Below are positions 41,753 through 50,988 of a stretch of 60,880 nucleotides of DNA, in pieces. Under the pieces are notes generated by a model, which ran no database searches, was not told the origin of the DNA, and saw only the letters and a program-made list of their open reading frames with translations. The stretch covers positions 1 to 60,880 of the forward strand of contig DLAR01000030.1 of assembly GCA_002494015.1 (NCBI GenBank), in the 5' to 3' direction. Origin of the DNA: Porphyromonadaceae bacterium UBA7042. GTDB lineage: Bacteria > Bacteroidota > Bacteroidia > Bacteroidales > Muribaculaceae. The translations under genes were made by a program, and so were the position numbers. The number at the start of each line of letters is the position of its first letter. Within the stretch, counting starts at the first letter, position 1.

Positions 41753-42729
41753 CAGCTTTCCACTTGGAGTAACGTGCCGGTTCCCGAGGCGGTTAGGTTG
41801 CCCAGGACTGCGGGGAAAAGCAGTGTGTCTCCTTGCTTGATGGTTGTTGTTTTTCCCTCAGAGCCATACCCGAGAATTGCCTCGCCGGCAAGGCACATGA
41901 CAATCATGAATGAGTTGCGGGTGTGATTCATCGGGAGGTTTTCGGCATTGTCAAGGAGGATGCGGCGCACGTCGAAGTGCTTGCAATTGACAAGGTCAAC
42001 GTCGGCGACACCGGCCGGTGCCGGCTCGTTTTTGTAATTGGGATACACGGTATAGTCAATTGCGTCACGGGCCTGCTCGGTGTGGAGCTGGCGGGGATTT
42101 CCGTCGGCATCACGGCGGTCATAGTCATAGATGCGGTAGGTTATGTCGCTTGTCTCCTGAATCTCGGCAAGGAGGTTTCCGGCCCCGATAGCGTGGATGC
42201 GGCCCGCAGGGAGGAAAAAAGTGTCGCCGGGAGCTGAGTCATAGCTGTCGATGACATCCATGATGGTGTTGTCGGCGACGCGGCGTTCATATTCGTCGGG
42301 GGTAATCTGCTGTTTCAGACCGACGTATATCTTGGCACCAGGGGCGGTGTCTATTATGTGCCACATCTCGGTCTTGCCGGGACAGTGGTGACGTTTTTCG
42401 GCAAGTTCGTCATCGGGGTGTACCTGTACCGAAAGGTTGTCCTTGGCATCTATTATCTTTATAAGTAGCGGGAAGTTTTTTCCGTAGGTTTCATAAACTT
42501 TTACTCCGACAAGCGCGGGGCCAAACTCCTCAATCAGTTCGGTGAGTGAACGGCCCTTGAACGTGCCTCGGTCAACGACAGAGACTTTTCCGGGGACTGC
42601 TGATATTTCCCAGCTTTCGCCTATGGATTTCTGATCGGTAACGATTCCTTTGAAAGGTGCGATGGTCTCTCCACCCCATATCACAGATTTCAGGTAGGGG
42701 GAAAAATGCAATGGTTCTTTTAATTCCAT
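41752..42729 (-). CDS. manA: Mannose-6-phosphate isomerase, class I
   Basis: 325 residues, typical of the short bacterial form. The enzyme interconverts fructose-6-phosphate and mannose-6-phosphate. Zinc ligands are visible in LSVQVHPDDELAEK (Gln, His), KTEMWHIID (Glu) and the later FLPAGRIHAIGAGNLLAEIQ (His); the latter is the PMI signature. With manC elsewhere in the window it feeds GDP-mannose synthesis. It lies 14 nt after the upstream unknown gene and overlaps the downstream transferase. Confidence 0.95.
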   Translation of the reverse strand: MELKEPLHFSPYLKSVIWGGETIAPFKGIVTDQKSIGESWEISAVPGKVSVVDRGTFKGRSLTELIEEFGPALVGVKVYETYGKNFPLLIKIIDAKDNLSVQVHPDDELAEKRHHCPGKTEMWHIIDTAPGAKIYVGLKQQITPDEYERRVADNTIMDVIDSYDSAPGDTFFLPAGRIHAIGAGNLLAEIQETSDITYRIYDYDRRDADGNPRQLHTEQARDAIDYTVYPNYKNEPAPAGVADVDLVNCKHFDVRRILLDNAENLPMNHTRNSFMIVMCLAGEAILGYGSEGKTTTIKQGDTLLFPAVLGNLTASGTGTLLQVES

Positions 42730-42743
42730 TATTTTTTATAGTA

Positions 42744-43268
42744 TTATAACATGTTCAAAGCTCTGAGCTGCTCCACAATCTCGGCGCGGGAAAGAACGCG
42801 GCGCGATCTGAGCAAAGCGGCAAAATCATGGGCAACGGACTGTACGCCGCGATGGGAGAACACACGGTCGAGGTAGTTGAAATTTTTGTCAAAAAGACGG
42901 TCGATTTCGTCATCTTCGAGTGAGCAGACATTGTGTCCTTCTTCAGAAACCGCGTCATGAAGACTTTTCTTCACTTTGTCGTCTACACGGGTTACACGCA
43001 GTACCCTGTTGCGGCACAAAATGTTAGCCATCATCATCACTACCGAGAGATTGTAGTTTTTAAGCAGCTGGTTCCAAGCAGCCTTTGGTGAAACCCCGGG
43101 ATTTCCCGCGAAATAAAACTCGCCGGTCATTTCCACCATGTTTCCGGGGTCGCGGTCGAGAGAGATTGTCGAAATCATATCCTCGCCGTCAAAGACAACG
43201 AGTCCGATAGCCATACCGGCAGCACCATAGCTGCGGTCGTTTTCATCGTTATATCTGAATTGTTCCAT
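42744..43268 (-). CDS. Conserved-looking hypothetical protein in the nadA-manA block
   Basis: 174 residues, cytosolic, acidic. Beta-rich first half (GAAGMAIGLVVFDGEDMISTISLDRDPGNMVEMTGEFYFAGN) and helical second half (DRLFDKNFNYLDRVFSHRGVQSVAHDFAALLRSRRVLSRAEIVEQLRAL). No known catalytic motif. It is separated by 12-14 nt from both neighbours, so it is within the operon. I do not recognise the family. Confidence 0.75.
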   Translation of the reverse strand: MEQFRYNDENDRSYGAAGMAIGLVVFDGEDMISTISLDRDPGNMVEMTGEFYFAGNPGVSPKAAWNQLLKNYNLSVVMMMANILCRNRVLRVTRVDDKVKKSLHDAVSEEGHNVCSLEDDEIDRLFDKNFNYLDRVFSHRGVQSVAHDFAALLRSRRVLSRAEIVEQLRALNML

Positions 43269-43280
43269 TTTTTCTTGGGG

Positions 43281-45701
43281 TTAGTTCACTACAAGTATCT
43301 TGGTTACAACATCGCCGGCAGATGAAGAGTTTCCGTCACTCTGCGATGCGAGAACATAGTAGACGCCGCTTTTCACGCGTTCTCCGCCATGATTGCATCC
43401 GTCCCACAGGGCCATGCCGCCTTCAGACTGAATCTGGGCAATGACATTCATCCCGGCGTCACATATCTTGACGAGAGAGTTGTCCATCAGTCCCTTTATG
43501 GTAATCCATCCGGTATATTCGGGGGTGACGGGATTGGGATAGGCATACACGTCGGAATAATCGGGACGCGCCGGCGAGGAGTCGGAACTGTATTCCATCA
43601 GACCGTAGTTAGTGCCGATAAACACTGAGTTAGAATTAGGATCGGCATATACACAGTTGATTGTATTGGTCGGAAGGGGGGAATTTTCTTTGTTAAAATT
43701 GGAGATAATCTCGTCACCGCGCGGGCTTACAAGATAGAGACCCGAGTTGCGGGTTGCAATCCACTTGCGGTTGGAGGCATCCACACTGATGTCGAGCACA
43801 TCCTCGGTGCCCATCAGATAGTCGGCAAGATTGGAGCCGTCGTTGCGGGGAACCTTGATGCGGTTGATTGTAAAGTTGGGGTTCATCGCATCGGCGGGGC
43901 GGGTGATTTCGAGAACGCCAGAATCGTTGGTTCCGATCCACACGCGGCCGTCGTTATCCTCGACCATCGCCTGAATGTAAATGGGCATGAAAGAGTTTCC
44001 GTCTTGGTCGGTGAAAGTGTCAATATTTCTAAACACTGCACTGCCATCATTGCTGTTTGTATCAAACACCACTACCGGAGTCCTGAAACCGCAGGCATTC
44101 AATAAAATAATTTTACTTTTATCACAGCCTAATATTTTGCCATCAAAACCACCTCCTGCGCCATTAAAATCACATGCTGTCCAATCATTTATACTGACTT
44201 TTTCAACTCCGTTTCTCTTATTGGACGGTAATACTATGAATCCTTTTCCATTATTGGTATAATGCTGAACCCACAAGTTGCCTTGATTATCAATATTACC
44301 ACCGGATACGCGACACCCCCAAGGTTCGTCTAACGGAGCATTATCTTTGTAAAAATGAGCTATTTCTTTCCTATCTTTTAAAACATATACCCCTTCAAAT
44401 CCTGAGCCAACATATAATATACTGTTATCGTCGGGATCATCAATTACAAATGAAGGAGCAATTATGGTATTACGCCCTACTCTATTTTTAAGCCAACCGG
44501 CAGTCGCACTATATTTTGTAGAAACATCTTCTATCGGAGCGACATTCTTTATTTTTCCATCCTCATAATAATCACAATAAAAGCCTATACATGTTACATT
44601 ATCATTGTCGGCCGCAGGATGATACATTGATGCGCCTATATTATACAGATAAAATCCTCGGCCGTTGCTCGACGGGGTGATTTTGGCGACCTTGGCAACG
44701 GTGCTGTAGTTGGAGGGGAGAAATTTATCGCTCAATACTGTAAGAGCTCCATCAGAAATTTTATAGTTTCCGATGCCGTTCTTGTCAGCAGCCCAGAATG
44801 ACTTGCCGGGACCTTCCCATGTGGCATACATGTTGTCTTTAACCGGGTCGGGAATGGAGGTGACGAGGGTTATGGCTCCGGTGGAGTCTATCTTGTAAAA
44901 ATTGTTATTATGTGTAAAATACACTCCGTCCTTGCCGGAAATGAGTGATGAACAACCTTTGTATTCGGGTAATTTTTTGCGTTCAGCTGCATCATAAGGC
45001 TCACCGGCGAAAAAAAACAGACCTTCAGCCGCTCTTGCAACCACCCTGTGGACCTCACTGTCAAGAATAAATGCTTCACTAAATTCCCATCCTTCACCGA
45101 GTATTCTCGTAAAATTGCTCAGGGAGTTTATGCGGTCGCCCGAGGGGATGGAATAAAAAACGTAGTCGTTGTTGATAAACAGAAAATCTCCTGCCTCGAC
45201 GGCACACCACACACCCTTGTCGTAAAATCCCGACTGGGTGACTTCGTGCTTGACATCGTCGTAGATGACGAGGCCGAAGTTGGTGGAGACATACATGCGG
45301 TTTTTGCCGAAGGAGATGTTGTTGATGACCTTGTCCTCGTTGGTAACGGCATTCTTTATCTCGGGAAGGTTGACGACATGGCCGCGGTCATACACGAGGT
45401 CGATGTTGCCCCCAGCATAAACCACGGCGACATAATCTTTATCAGGATTATAATATATGTCCTTTATATCGACGTCGGTCAGCAGGTTTCCGTCACTAAA
45501 AAAAGTGGTCTCGTCACCATCCTTGTCATAACAATAGAGTACACCGGCGGTGGTATAGTAAACCTTGTCGGGGGTTTCTATTATCTTGTCGATTTTTTCG
45601 CTGAAAACCGGAAACGAGCGCCAAGTGCCGACAGCAAGTTGGGCATCCACGCCTGTCAGCGCTATCATCGCGAGTAAAAATAACGATATTCTTTTTATCA
45701 T
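43281..45701 (-). CDS. porZ: PorZ-like T9SS component with two beta-propellers and a sorting domain
   Basis: 806 residues. Signal peptide about 1-20. The N-terminal propeller (GTWRSFPVFSEKIDKIIETPDKVYYTTAGVLYCYDKDG, about 25-300) is characteristic of PorZ, the surface protein of the T9SS attachment complex that supplies anionic LPS to PorU in Porphyromonas. A second two-component-regulator-type propeller follows (about 330-710, with repeats such as VWIGTNDSGVLEI and WIATRNSGLYLV), then a T9SS C-terminal domain (VYAYPNPVTPEYTGWITIKGL). Middle codons are visibly more AT-rich (44.1-44.7 kb). Assignment is by architecture and N-terminal similarity; a generic propeller protein is the alternative. 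Confidence 0.75.
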   Translation of the reverse strand: MIKRISLFLLAMIALTGVDAQLAVGTWRSFPVFSEKIDKIIETPDKVYYTTAGVLYCYDKDGDETTFFSDGNLLTDVDIKDIYYNPDKDYVAVVYAGGNIDLVYDRGHVVNLPEIKNAVTNEDKVINNISFGKNRMYVSTNFGLVIYDDVKHEVTQSGFYDKGVWCAVEAGDFLFINNDYVFYSIPSGDRINSLSNFTRILGEGWEFSEAFILDSEVHRVVARAAEGLFFFAGEPYDAAERKKLPEYKGCSSLISGKDGVYFTHNNNFYKIDSTGAITLVTSIPDPVKDNMYATWEGPGKSFWAADKNGIGNYKISDGALTVLSDKFLPSNYSTVAKVAKITPSSNGRGFYLYNIGASMYHPAADNDNVTCIGFYCDYYEDGKIKNVAPIEDVSTKYSATAGWLKNRVGRNTIIAPSFVIDDPDDNSILYVGSGFEGVYVLKDRKEIAHFYKDNAPLDEPWGCRVSGGNIDNQGNLWVQHYTNNGKGFIVLPSNKRNGVEKVSINDWTACDFNGAGGGFDGKILGCDKSKIILLNACGFRTPVVVFDTNSNDGSAVFRNIDTFTDQDGNSFMPIYIQAMVEDNDGRVWIGTNDSGVLEITRPADAMNPNFTINRIKVPRNDGSNLADYLMGTEDVLDISVDASNRKWIATRNSGLYLVSPRGDEIISNFNKENSPLPTNTINCVYADPNSNSVFIGTNYGLMEYSSDSSPARPDYSDVYAYPNPVTPEYTGWITIKGLMDNSLVKICDAGMNVIAQIQSEGGMALWDGCNHGGERVKSGVYYVLASQSDGNSSSAGDVVTKILVVN

Positions 45702-45717
45702 AAATCAGAGAGATTTT

Positions 45718-46296
45718 TCAGAGGTTAGAGAGATAGTCCATCAACAGGGCGGTGGCGCGTCCACGGTGGCTGATGGCGTTTTTTTCATCATCGCTCATCA
45801 TTGCAAACGATACGTTGCTTTCCACCGGCCTGAACACGGGATCGTAGCCAAACCCGTTTACACCCTCGCGCGATTCCAGAATTTCGCCCTCGACAACGCC
45901 CTTGAAGCATTTCAGGTCATCACCCAGTATAAGGGCGATGACGGTCATGAATCTTGCCGAGCGGTCAGTCTTCCCTTCCATGTTTTCGAGGAGCAGTTTC
46001 ATGTTGGCCTCGCTGTCATGCCCGGGGCCGGCATAGCGTGCCGAGAACACACCGGGCGCACCGCCGAGCGCGTCGACCATCAGGCCGGTATCGTCGGCAA
46101 AGCAATCGCGGTCATAGTGATCCTTGATATACCGTGCTTTCAGCACAGCATTGCCTTCGAGCGTGTCGGCTGTCTCGGGAATATCTTCATGGCACCCTAT
46201 ATCGGAAAGGCTCAGAATCTTGAAACGGTCACCGGCCATGCGGCGGATTTCGCTAAGTTTATGGGCGTTGTTGGTTGCAAATACTATTTCGTGCAT
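45718..46296 (-). CDS. rdgB: RdgB/HAM1-family dITP/XTP pyrophosphatase
   Basis: 192 residues, normal length. It hydrolyses dITP, ITP and XTP to monophosphates to keep them out of nucleic acids. Motifs: IVFATNNAHKLSEI (nucleotide loop), CFADDTGLMVDALGGAPGVFSARYAG (catalytic DDSGL-type aspartates), GFGYDPVF and ISHRGRA. It lies 16 nt upstream of porZ and 76 nt downstream of leuS. Confidence 0.96.
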   Translation of the reverse strand: MHEIVFATNNAHKLSEIRRMAGDRFKILSLSDIGCHEDIPETADTLEGNAVLKARYIKDHYDRDCFADDTGLMVDALGGAPGVFSARYAGPGHDSEANMKLLLENMEGKTDRSARFMTVIALILGDDLKCFKGVVEGEILESREGVNGFGYDPVFRPVESNVSFAMMSDDEKNAISHRGRATALLMDYLSNL

Positions 46297-46372
46297 GGGA
46301 TTATTTACATAATTAGGTAGTCACCGGTTTGAAATGGCAACTACCTAATATAACGTTATTTTAGGTTGTTTA

Positions 46373-49147
46373 TTATCCTACGACGATGTTGACAATCTTG
46401 CCGGGAACGACAATAATCTTCCTGACAGTCTTGCCGTCGAGCCACTTGGCTGAGCTTTCATGACCGAGGGCGAGTTTTTCGACCTCATCGCGAGGCATGT
46501 CGGCGGGAACCTGAATGTTGAAACGAGCCTTGCCGTTGAACGAGACTGCGTAGTTGACGCTGTTCTCTTTAAGGTATTCCTCGTTCCATTCGGGCCAGCG
46601 GGCATCATTTATTGTCGTGTCATGGCCGAGCGCGCTGTGCCACAATTCCTCGGCCACATGGGGGGCGAATGGGGCGAGAACGATCAGCAACTGTTCAAGT
46701 ACCTCGCGGGAGTGACAATTGGCGGCGTTGAGTTCGTTGACACATATCATGAATGCTGCTACCGAGGTGTTGAACGAGAATGACTCGATGTCGCCGGTGA
46801 CTTTCTTGATGAGCTTGTGGATAGCCTTCAATGCCTCGGCAGTCGGTTTCTCGTCGTTGACGAGGCAGTCGTCACCCTTGAAGAAAAGTCCCCACAGTTT
46901 CTTGATGAATCGGTTCACGCCGTCGATGCCGTTGGTGTCCCAAGGCTTGCTCTGCTCAAGCGGGCCGAGGAACATCTCGTAGAGGCGGAGCGTGTCGGCT
47001 CCGTAGCGCTCCACTATATCGTCGGGGTTGACAACGTTGAACATCGATTTAGACATTTTTTCAACCGCCCATCCGCAGACATACCTGCCGTCTTCCAGCA
47101 GGAACTCGGCATCCTTGTAGTCAGGCCGCCATGCGCGGAAGGCATCGGTGTCGAGAATGTCGTTGCTGACGATGTTGACATCGACATGGATGGGGGTAAC
47201 GTCATAGTCGCCTTTCAGACCGTGGCTGACAAACGTATTGGAGTCCTTGATGCGGTAAACAAAGTTGCTCCGGCCCTGAATCATGCCCTGATTGATGAGT
47301 TTCTTGAACGGTTCTGACTCGGCCACATATCCGAGGTCATAGAGGAACTTGTTCCAGAAACGGGAGTAGATGAGGTGGCCTGTCGCATGTTCAGTACCGC
47401 CGATGTAGAGGTCGACGTTGCGCCAGTACTCGTTGGCCTCGCGTGACACGAGGGCCTCGTTGTTGCGCGGGTCCATATAGCGCAGATAGTAGGCCGACGA
47501 GCCTGCGAATCCGGGCATCGTGTTGAGCTCGATGGGATAACCCTCAGGTGTCACCCAGTCCTTGGCGCGGCCGAGCGGCGGCTCTCCTGTCTCGGTGGGG
47601 AGATAGCTGTCGACCGGGGGCAGCAGGAGCGGGAGCGCACTCTCGTCCATCAGGTGCGGCACCCCGTCTTTATAATACACGGGGAAAGGCTCTCCCCAGT
47701 AACGCTGGCGGCTGAAAATGGCATCGCGGAGGCGGTAATTGACCTTAACCTTGCCTATACCTTTCTCGGTGATAAATTTCTTGGTTGCGGCGATAGCGTC
47801 TTTCACATCCATGCCGTTGAGGTCGAGTTCCTCGCCGGCTGAATTGATCATCTTTCCGCTCTTGGCGTCAAAACTCTGCTCGCTGACATCGCACCCCTCG
47901 ATAAGGGGGATTATCGGGAGGTCAAAGTGACGGGCGAAAGCATAGTCGCGGCTGTCGTGGGCGGGAACGGCCATGATTGCGCCTGTTCCATACCCGGCAA
48001 GCACATAGTCGCTGACCCATACTGGGATTTTCTTCCCGGTCAGAGGATTGACGGCGTAGGCACCGGTGAACACGCCGCTGACACTCTTGTCAATCATGCG
48101 CTCGCGCTCGGTCTTGTGCTTGATGCTGTCGATATATTCCTTGACAGCCTCGCGGCGGTCAGGAGTTGTCACCATGTCGACATACTCGCTCTCGGGGGCC
48201 ATCACCATGAATGTCACACCGAAGATTGTATCGGCACGGGTTGTGAAGATTTCGAGTTCCACGTCGCTGTCGGCAATCTTGAAACGCATCTCGGCACCCT
48301 CGGAACGGCCGATCCAGTTGCGCTGTGTCTCTTTGAGCGAGTCGGTCCAGTCGATTGTCTCCAGTCCGTCGAGCAGACGCTGGGCATAGGCCGACACGCG
48401 GAGACACCACTGATACATCAGTTTCTGCTCCACGGGATAGCCGCCGCGTATCGAAAGGCCCTCGGAGACCTCGTCGTTGGCGAGCACGGTTCCAAGCTCG
48501 GGACACCAGTTCACCATCGTGTTGCCGAGATAAGCGATGCGGTAGTTCATCAGTGTGTCGCTTTTTTGTTTCTCGGTCATTGCATTCCAGTCGGCGGCGG
48601 TAAAGCTGAGTTCTTCGCCGCAGGCTGCATGGATACCCTCGGTGCCTTTTTCCTCGAAATGCTTGACGAGGGCGGCAACGGGCATCGCTTTGTCGAGCCG
48701 GGTGTCATAGTAGCTCTCAACCATCTTCATGAACGCCCACTGTGTCCACTTGTAAAACTCGGGGTCGCAAGTCTTGATTTCGCGGTTCCAGTCATAGCAG
48801 AAACCGATTTTGTCAAGCTGGTTGCGGTAGCGGGCGATGTTCTGCATGGTCGTTACCTCGGGGTGCTGGCCGGTCTGGATAGCATATTGCTCGGCAGGGA
48901 GACCGTAGGCATCATAGCCCATCGGGTGCAGCACGTTGAAACCTTGGGCACGCTTATAGCGCGAGTAGATGTCAGATGCGATGTAGCCGAGCGGGTGGCC
49001 CACATGCAGTCCCGCGCCCGACGGATAAGGAAACATGTCAAGCACATAAAACTTGGGACGCGAGGGGTCAATCTCGGCTCGGTAGGTGTTGTTTTCGCGC
49101 CAGTACTGCTGCCAGCGCGTCTCTATATCTCGATGATTGTAATTCAT
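46373..49147 (-). CDS. leuS: Leucyl-tRNA synthetase
   Basis: 924 residues, full length. Class I signatures are intact: PYPSGAGLHVGHPLGY (HIGH equivalent, about 40-55) and VEKMSKSMFN (KMSKS). The CP1 editing domain (about 240-440, with TIFGVTFMVMAPE and GTGAIMAVPAHDSRD) and the C-terminal anticodon and tail domains are present. It follows nadA by 9 nt, indicating co-transcription. Confidence 0.98.
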   Translation of the reverse strand: MNYNHRDIETRWQQYWRENNTYRAEIDPSRPKFYVLDMFPYPSGAGLHVGHPLGYIASDIYSRYKRAQGFNVLHPMGYDAYGLPAEQYAIQTGQHPEVTTMQNIARYRNQLDKIGFCYDWNREIKTCDPEFYKWTQWAFMKMVESYYDTRLDKAMPVAALVKHFEEKGTEGIHAACGEELSFTAADWNAMTEKQKSDTLMNYRIAYLGNTMVNWCPELGTVLANDEVSEGLSIRGGYPVEQKLMYQWCLRVSAYAQRLLDGLETIDWTDSLKETQRNWIGRSEGAEMRFKIADSDVELEIFTTRADTIFGVTFMVMAPESEYVDMVTTPDRREAVKEYIDSIKHKTERERMIDKSVSGVFTGAYAVNPLTGKKIPVWVSDYVLAGYGTGAIMAVPAHDSRDYAFARHFDLPIIPLIEGCDVSEQSFDAKSGKMINSAGEELDLNGMDVKDAIAATKKFITEKGIGKVKVNYRLRDAIFSRQRYWGEPFPVYYKDGVPHLMDESALPLLLPPVDSYLPTETGEPPLGRAKDWVTPEGYPIELNTMPGFAGSSAYYLRYMDPRNNEALVSREANEYWRNVDLYIGGTEHATGHLIYSRFWNKFLYDLGYVAESEPFKKLINQGMIQGRSNFVYRIKDSNTFVSHGLKGDYDVTPIHVDVNIVSNDILDTDAFRAWRPDYKDAEFLLEDGRYVCGWAVEKMSKSMFNVVNPDDIVERYGADTLRLYEMFLGPLEQSKPWDTNGIDGVNRFIKKLWGLFFKGDDCLVNDEKPTAEALKAIHKLIKKVTGDIESFSFNTSVAAFMICVNELNAANCHSREVLEQLLIVLAPFAPHVAEELWHSALGHDTTINDARWPEWNEEYLKENSVNYAVSFNGKARFNIQVPADMPRDEVEKLALGHESSAKWLDGKTVRKIIVVPGKIVNIVVG

Positions 49148-49156
49148 AATCTTTTT

Positions 49157-50119
49157 TCAGATGGCGAGCATGCGGTCGATGGGACGGCGGGCGCGGTCGA
49201 TGACAGCCGGGTCGACGGTCACCTCGGGCAGCTCATATTTTAATGTATTATATAATTTCTCAAGAGTGTTCAGTTTCATGAAGGAGCAATCGTTGCATCC
49301 GCATGTGCTGTCGGTCGGAGGCGCGGGGATGAAGACTTTGCCGGGACAGCGTCGCTGCATCTCGTGAAGGATTCCGCTCTCGGTAGCCACGATAAACTCG
49401 CCGGAGTCGCTCTGCTCGGCATGGCTGAGCAGGACCGCTGTCGAGCCGATGCGGTCGGCGACCATGCGCACCGGGGCGGGACACTCGGGATGGACGAGGA
49501 CTTCGGCGCGGGGATGCTGCTTTTTCAGTTCAAGAATTTTTTCAAGGGAAAATTTTTCATGAACGTGACAGGCACCGTCCCACAGCACCATCTCGCGACC
49601 GGTCTCACTGTTGATATAGTTGCCGAGGTTGCGGTCGGGGCCGAAGATTATTTTTTCGTCGGCGGGGAGCGAGTCGACCACCTTGCGGGCGTTTCCCGAT
49701 GTGACCACTATGTCGGTCAGGGCCTTCACCGCCGCCGTTGTGTTGACATAGGAAATCACGGTGTGGCCGGGGTGTTCCGCCACAAATTTCTCCAAGTCTT
49801 CGGCCCGGCAGCTGTCGGCCAGCGAGCATCCGGCGTTGAGGTCGGGGACGAGGACCTTTTTTTCGGGACACAGAATCTTCACAGTCTCTCCCATGAAGTG
49901 AACGCCACACATGACGATGATGTCGTTGTCGAGCTTGCGGGCAATCTGGGCGAGGGCGAGGGAGTCGCCGATGAAGTCGGCAATGTCCTGAATCTCCCCT
50001 TTCTGATAGTAATGGGCGAGAATCACCGCGTTTTTCTCGCGCTTGAGTTTCAGGATGGCCTCTTTCAGGTCGGGGATGTCATCCACGGGCGCTTCAACAT
50101 AGCCTTTATCAACCTTCAT
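49157..50119 (-). CDS. nadA: Quinolinate synthase
   Basis: 320 residues. NadA condenses iminoaspartate with dihydroxyacetone phosphate to quinolinate for NAD synthesis, using a [4Fe-4S] cluster. Family motifs: ILAHYYQKGEIQDIADFIGDS, VMCGVHFMGE, VPDLNAGCSLADSC, VHPECPAPV and TCGCNDCSFMKLNTLEKL, containing the cluster cysteines. First gene of the minus-strand block. A TAACTTTG promoter lies about 205 nt upstream, inside the oriC-like region. Confidence 0.96.
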   Translation of the reverse strand: MKVDKGYVEAPVDDIPDLKEAILKLKREKNAVILAHYYQKGEIQDIADFIGDSLALAQIARKLDNDIIVMCGVHFMGETVKILCPEKKVLVPDLNAGCSLADSCRAEDLEKFVAEHPGHTVISYVNTTAAVKALTDIVVTSGNARKVVDSLPADEKIIFGPDRNLGNYINSETGREMVLWDGACHVHEKFSLEKILELKKQHPRAEVLVHPECPAPVRMVADRIGSTAVLLSHAEQSDSGEFIVATESGILHEMQRRCPGKVFIPAPPTDSTCGCNDCSFMKLNTLEKLYNTLKYELPEVTVDPAVIDRARRPIDRMLAI

Positions 50120-50169
50120 TTGATTTTAATCAAAAAAATTTTTTCAAAAAATAAATTTTAATAGCAACA

Positions 50170-50900
50170 ATAAACAGTGTTGATAGTTCAGATAACTTTT
50201 AAGGTTAAAATTTGCACATATCGTTATTAAACTACCGTCAACACAAGCGTCGCTGTTATGAACACAGATAGTCTGTGAATCTTAGCCGTTTAACGGTGTT
50301 ATCAACAACCTGTTTATAACGTGCAAAGTTAATAACTTTCTGTCTATTGGCAAGCGTCACAGTGTGAAAAACCGTGACGAAAACGGTTGAAAAGAGTTTC
50401 ATTGCTTTGTGGTAACTTATTTTGGACCTTCAAGGTAAAGGTCTATATGGGAATAGGGTTGTAAAATGCAAGCCTTATTTGTTGAAACTTGTTTTTCGGT
50501 TTTCTACACTTATCTACACGATTGTTGACAGTGTAGATAAACATGACCGAAGGATGGCCGATTCAGCCTGAACAGCCGGGATGGAAGGTTAAAACAGTCA
50601 TTTTATAGCTATTTTTGTGATTTACACTGTTATCAACATGTTATCAATTCGGTATACGCTGGTTTACAGTCGTTTAATTATATTATCAACATTATGTTCA
50701 CAGTTGAAGTCAACACGATGTTTACATTGTTGTATATAGTTATATTTACATTTTAATAAACAGTTTGTTGACATGTTAAACAGCTGTATATCACTGGTAT
50801 AATGCAGTTATTAACATTGTGCTTATACAGTGTTTAAACACAATGTCGACAACGGTTGTGGGATACTTTTATACATATATCCACACTATTGTCGACAATG
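50170..50900. other. Candidate chromosomal replication origin (oriC-like), gene-free
   Basis: The 869-nt gap 50120-50988 has no credible gene, is AT-rich and carries many 9-mers close to the DnaA box TTATCCACA: TTATCAACA at 50299, 50630 and 50683; TTATCTACA at 50510 and inverted at 50532; TTATGAACA at 50256; TTATTAACA at 50808; ATATCCACA at 50877; CTATCAACA inverted at 50178. There are also palindromes such as ATTGTCGACAAT (50888-50899). This density is typical of oriC. dnaA is not in the window, which is common in Bacteroidetes. Origin function is inferred. Confidence 0.6.
50324..50353 (-). promoter_or_regulatory. Promoter reading toward nadA
   Basis: On the minus strand: TTG (50351-50353), 19-nt spacer, TAACTTTG (50324-50331). 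It would give a leader of about 200 nt for the nadA-leuS-rdgB-porZ-manA block. Confidence 0.6.
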
Positions 50901-50927
50901 TTAAAATCAATGTTCATATACAAAAAA

Positions 50928-50961
50928 TCCCGGCCTGACGATGTCGGGTCGTCAGGCCGGG
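50928..50961 (-). terminator. Strong intrinsic terminator of the FucP-like gene
   Basis: A 13-bp perfect GC-rich stem (CCCGGCCTGACGA and complement) with a 7-8 nt loop is followed on the minus strand by a T-rich run (ATTTTTTG), 28 nt past the stop. Confidence 0.9.
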
Positions 50962-50988
50962 AAAATAAGTTGTTAACCTAAGTGTTGA

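Noticed and set aside
47927..49243. 438-codon plus-strand open frame opposite leuS
   Set aside because: Antisense shadow; leuS on the minus strand has all synthetase motifs in one frame.
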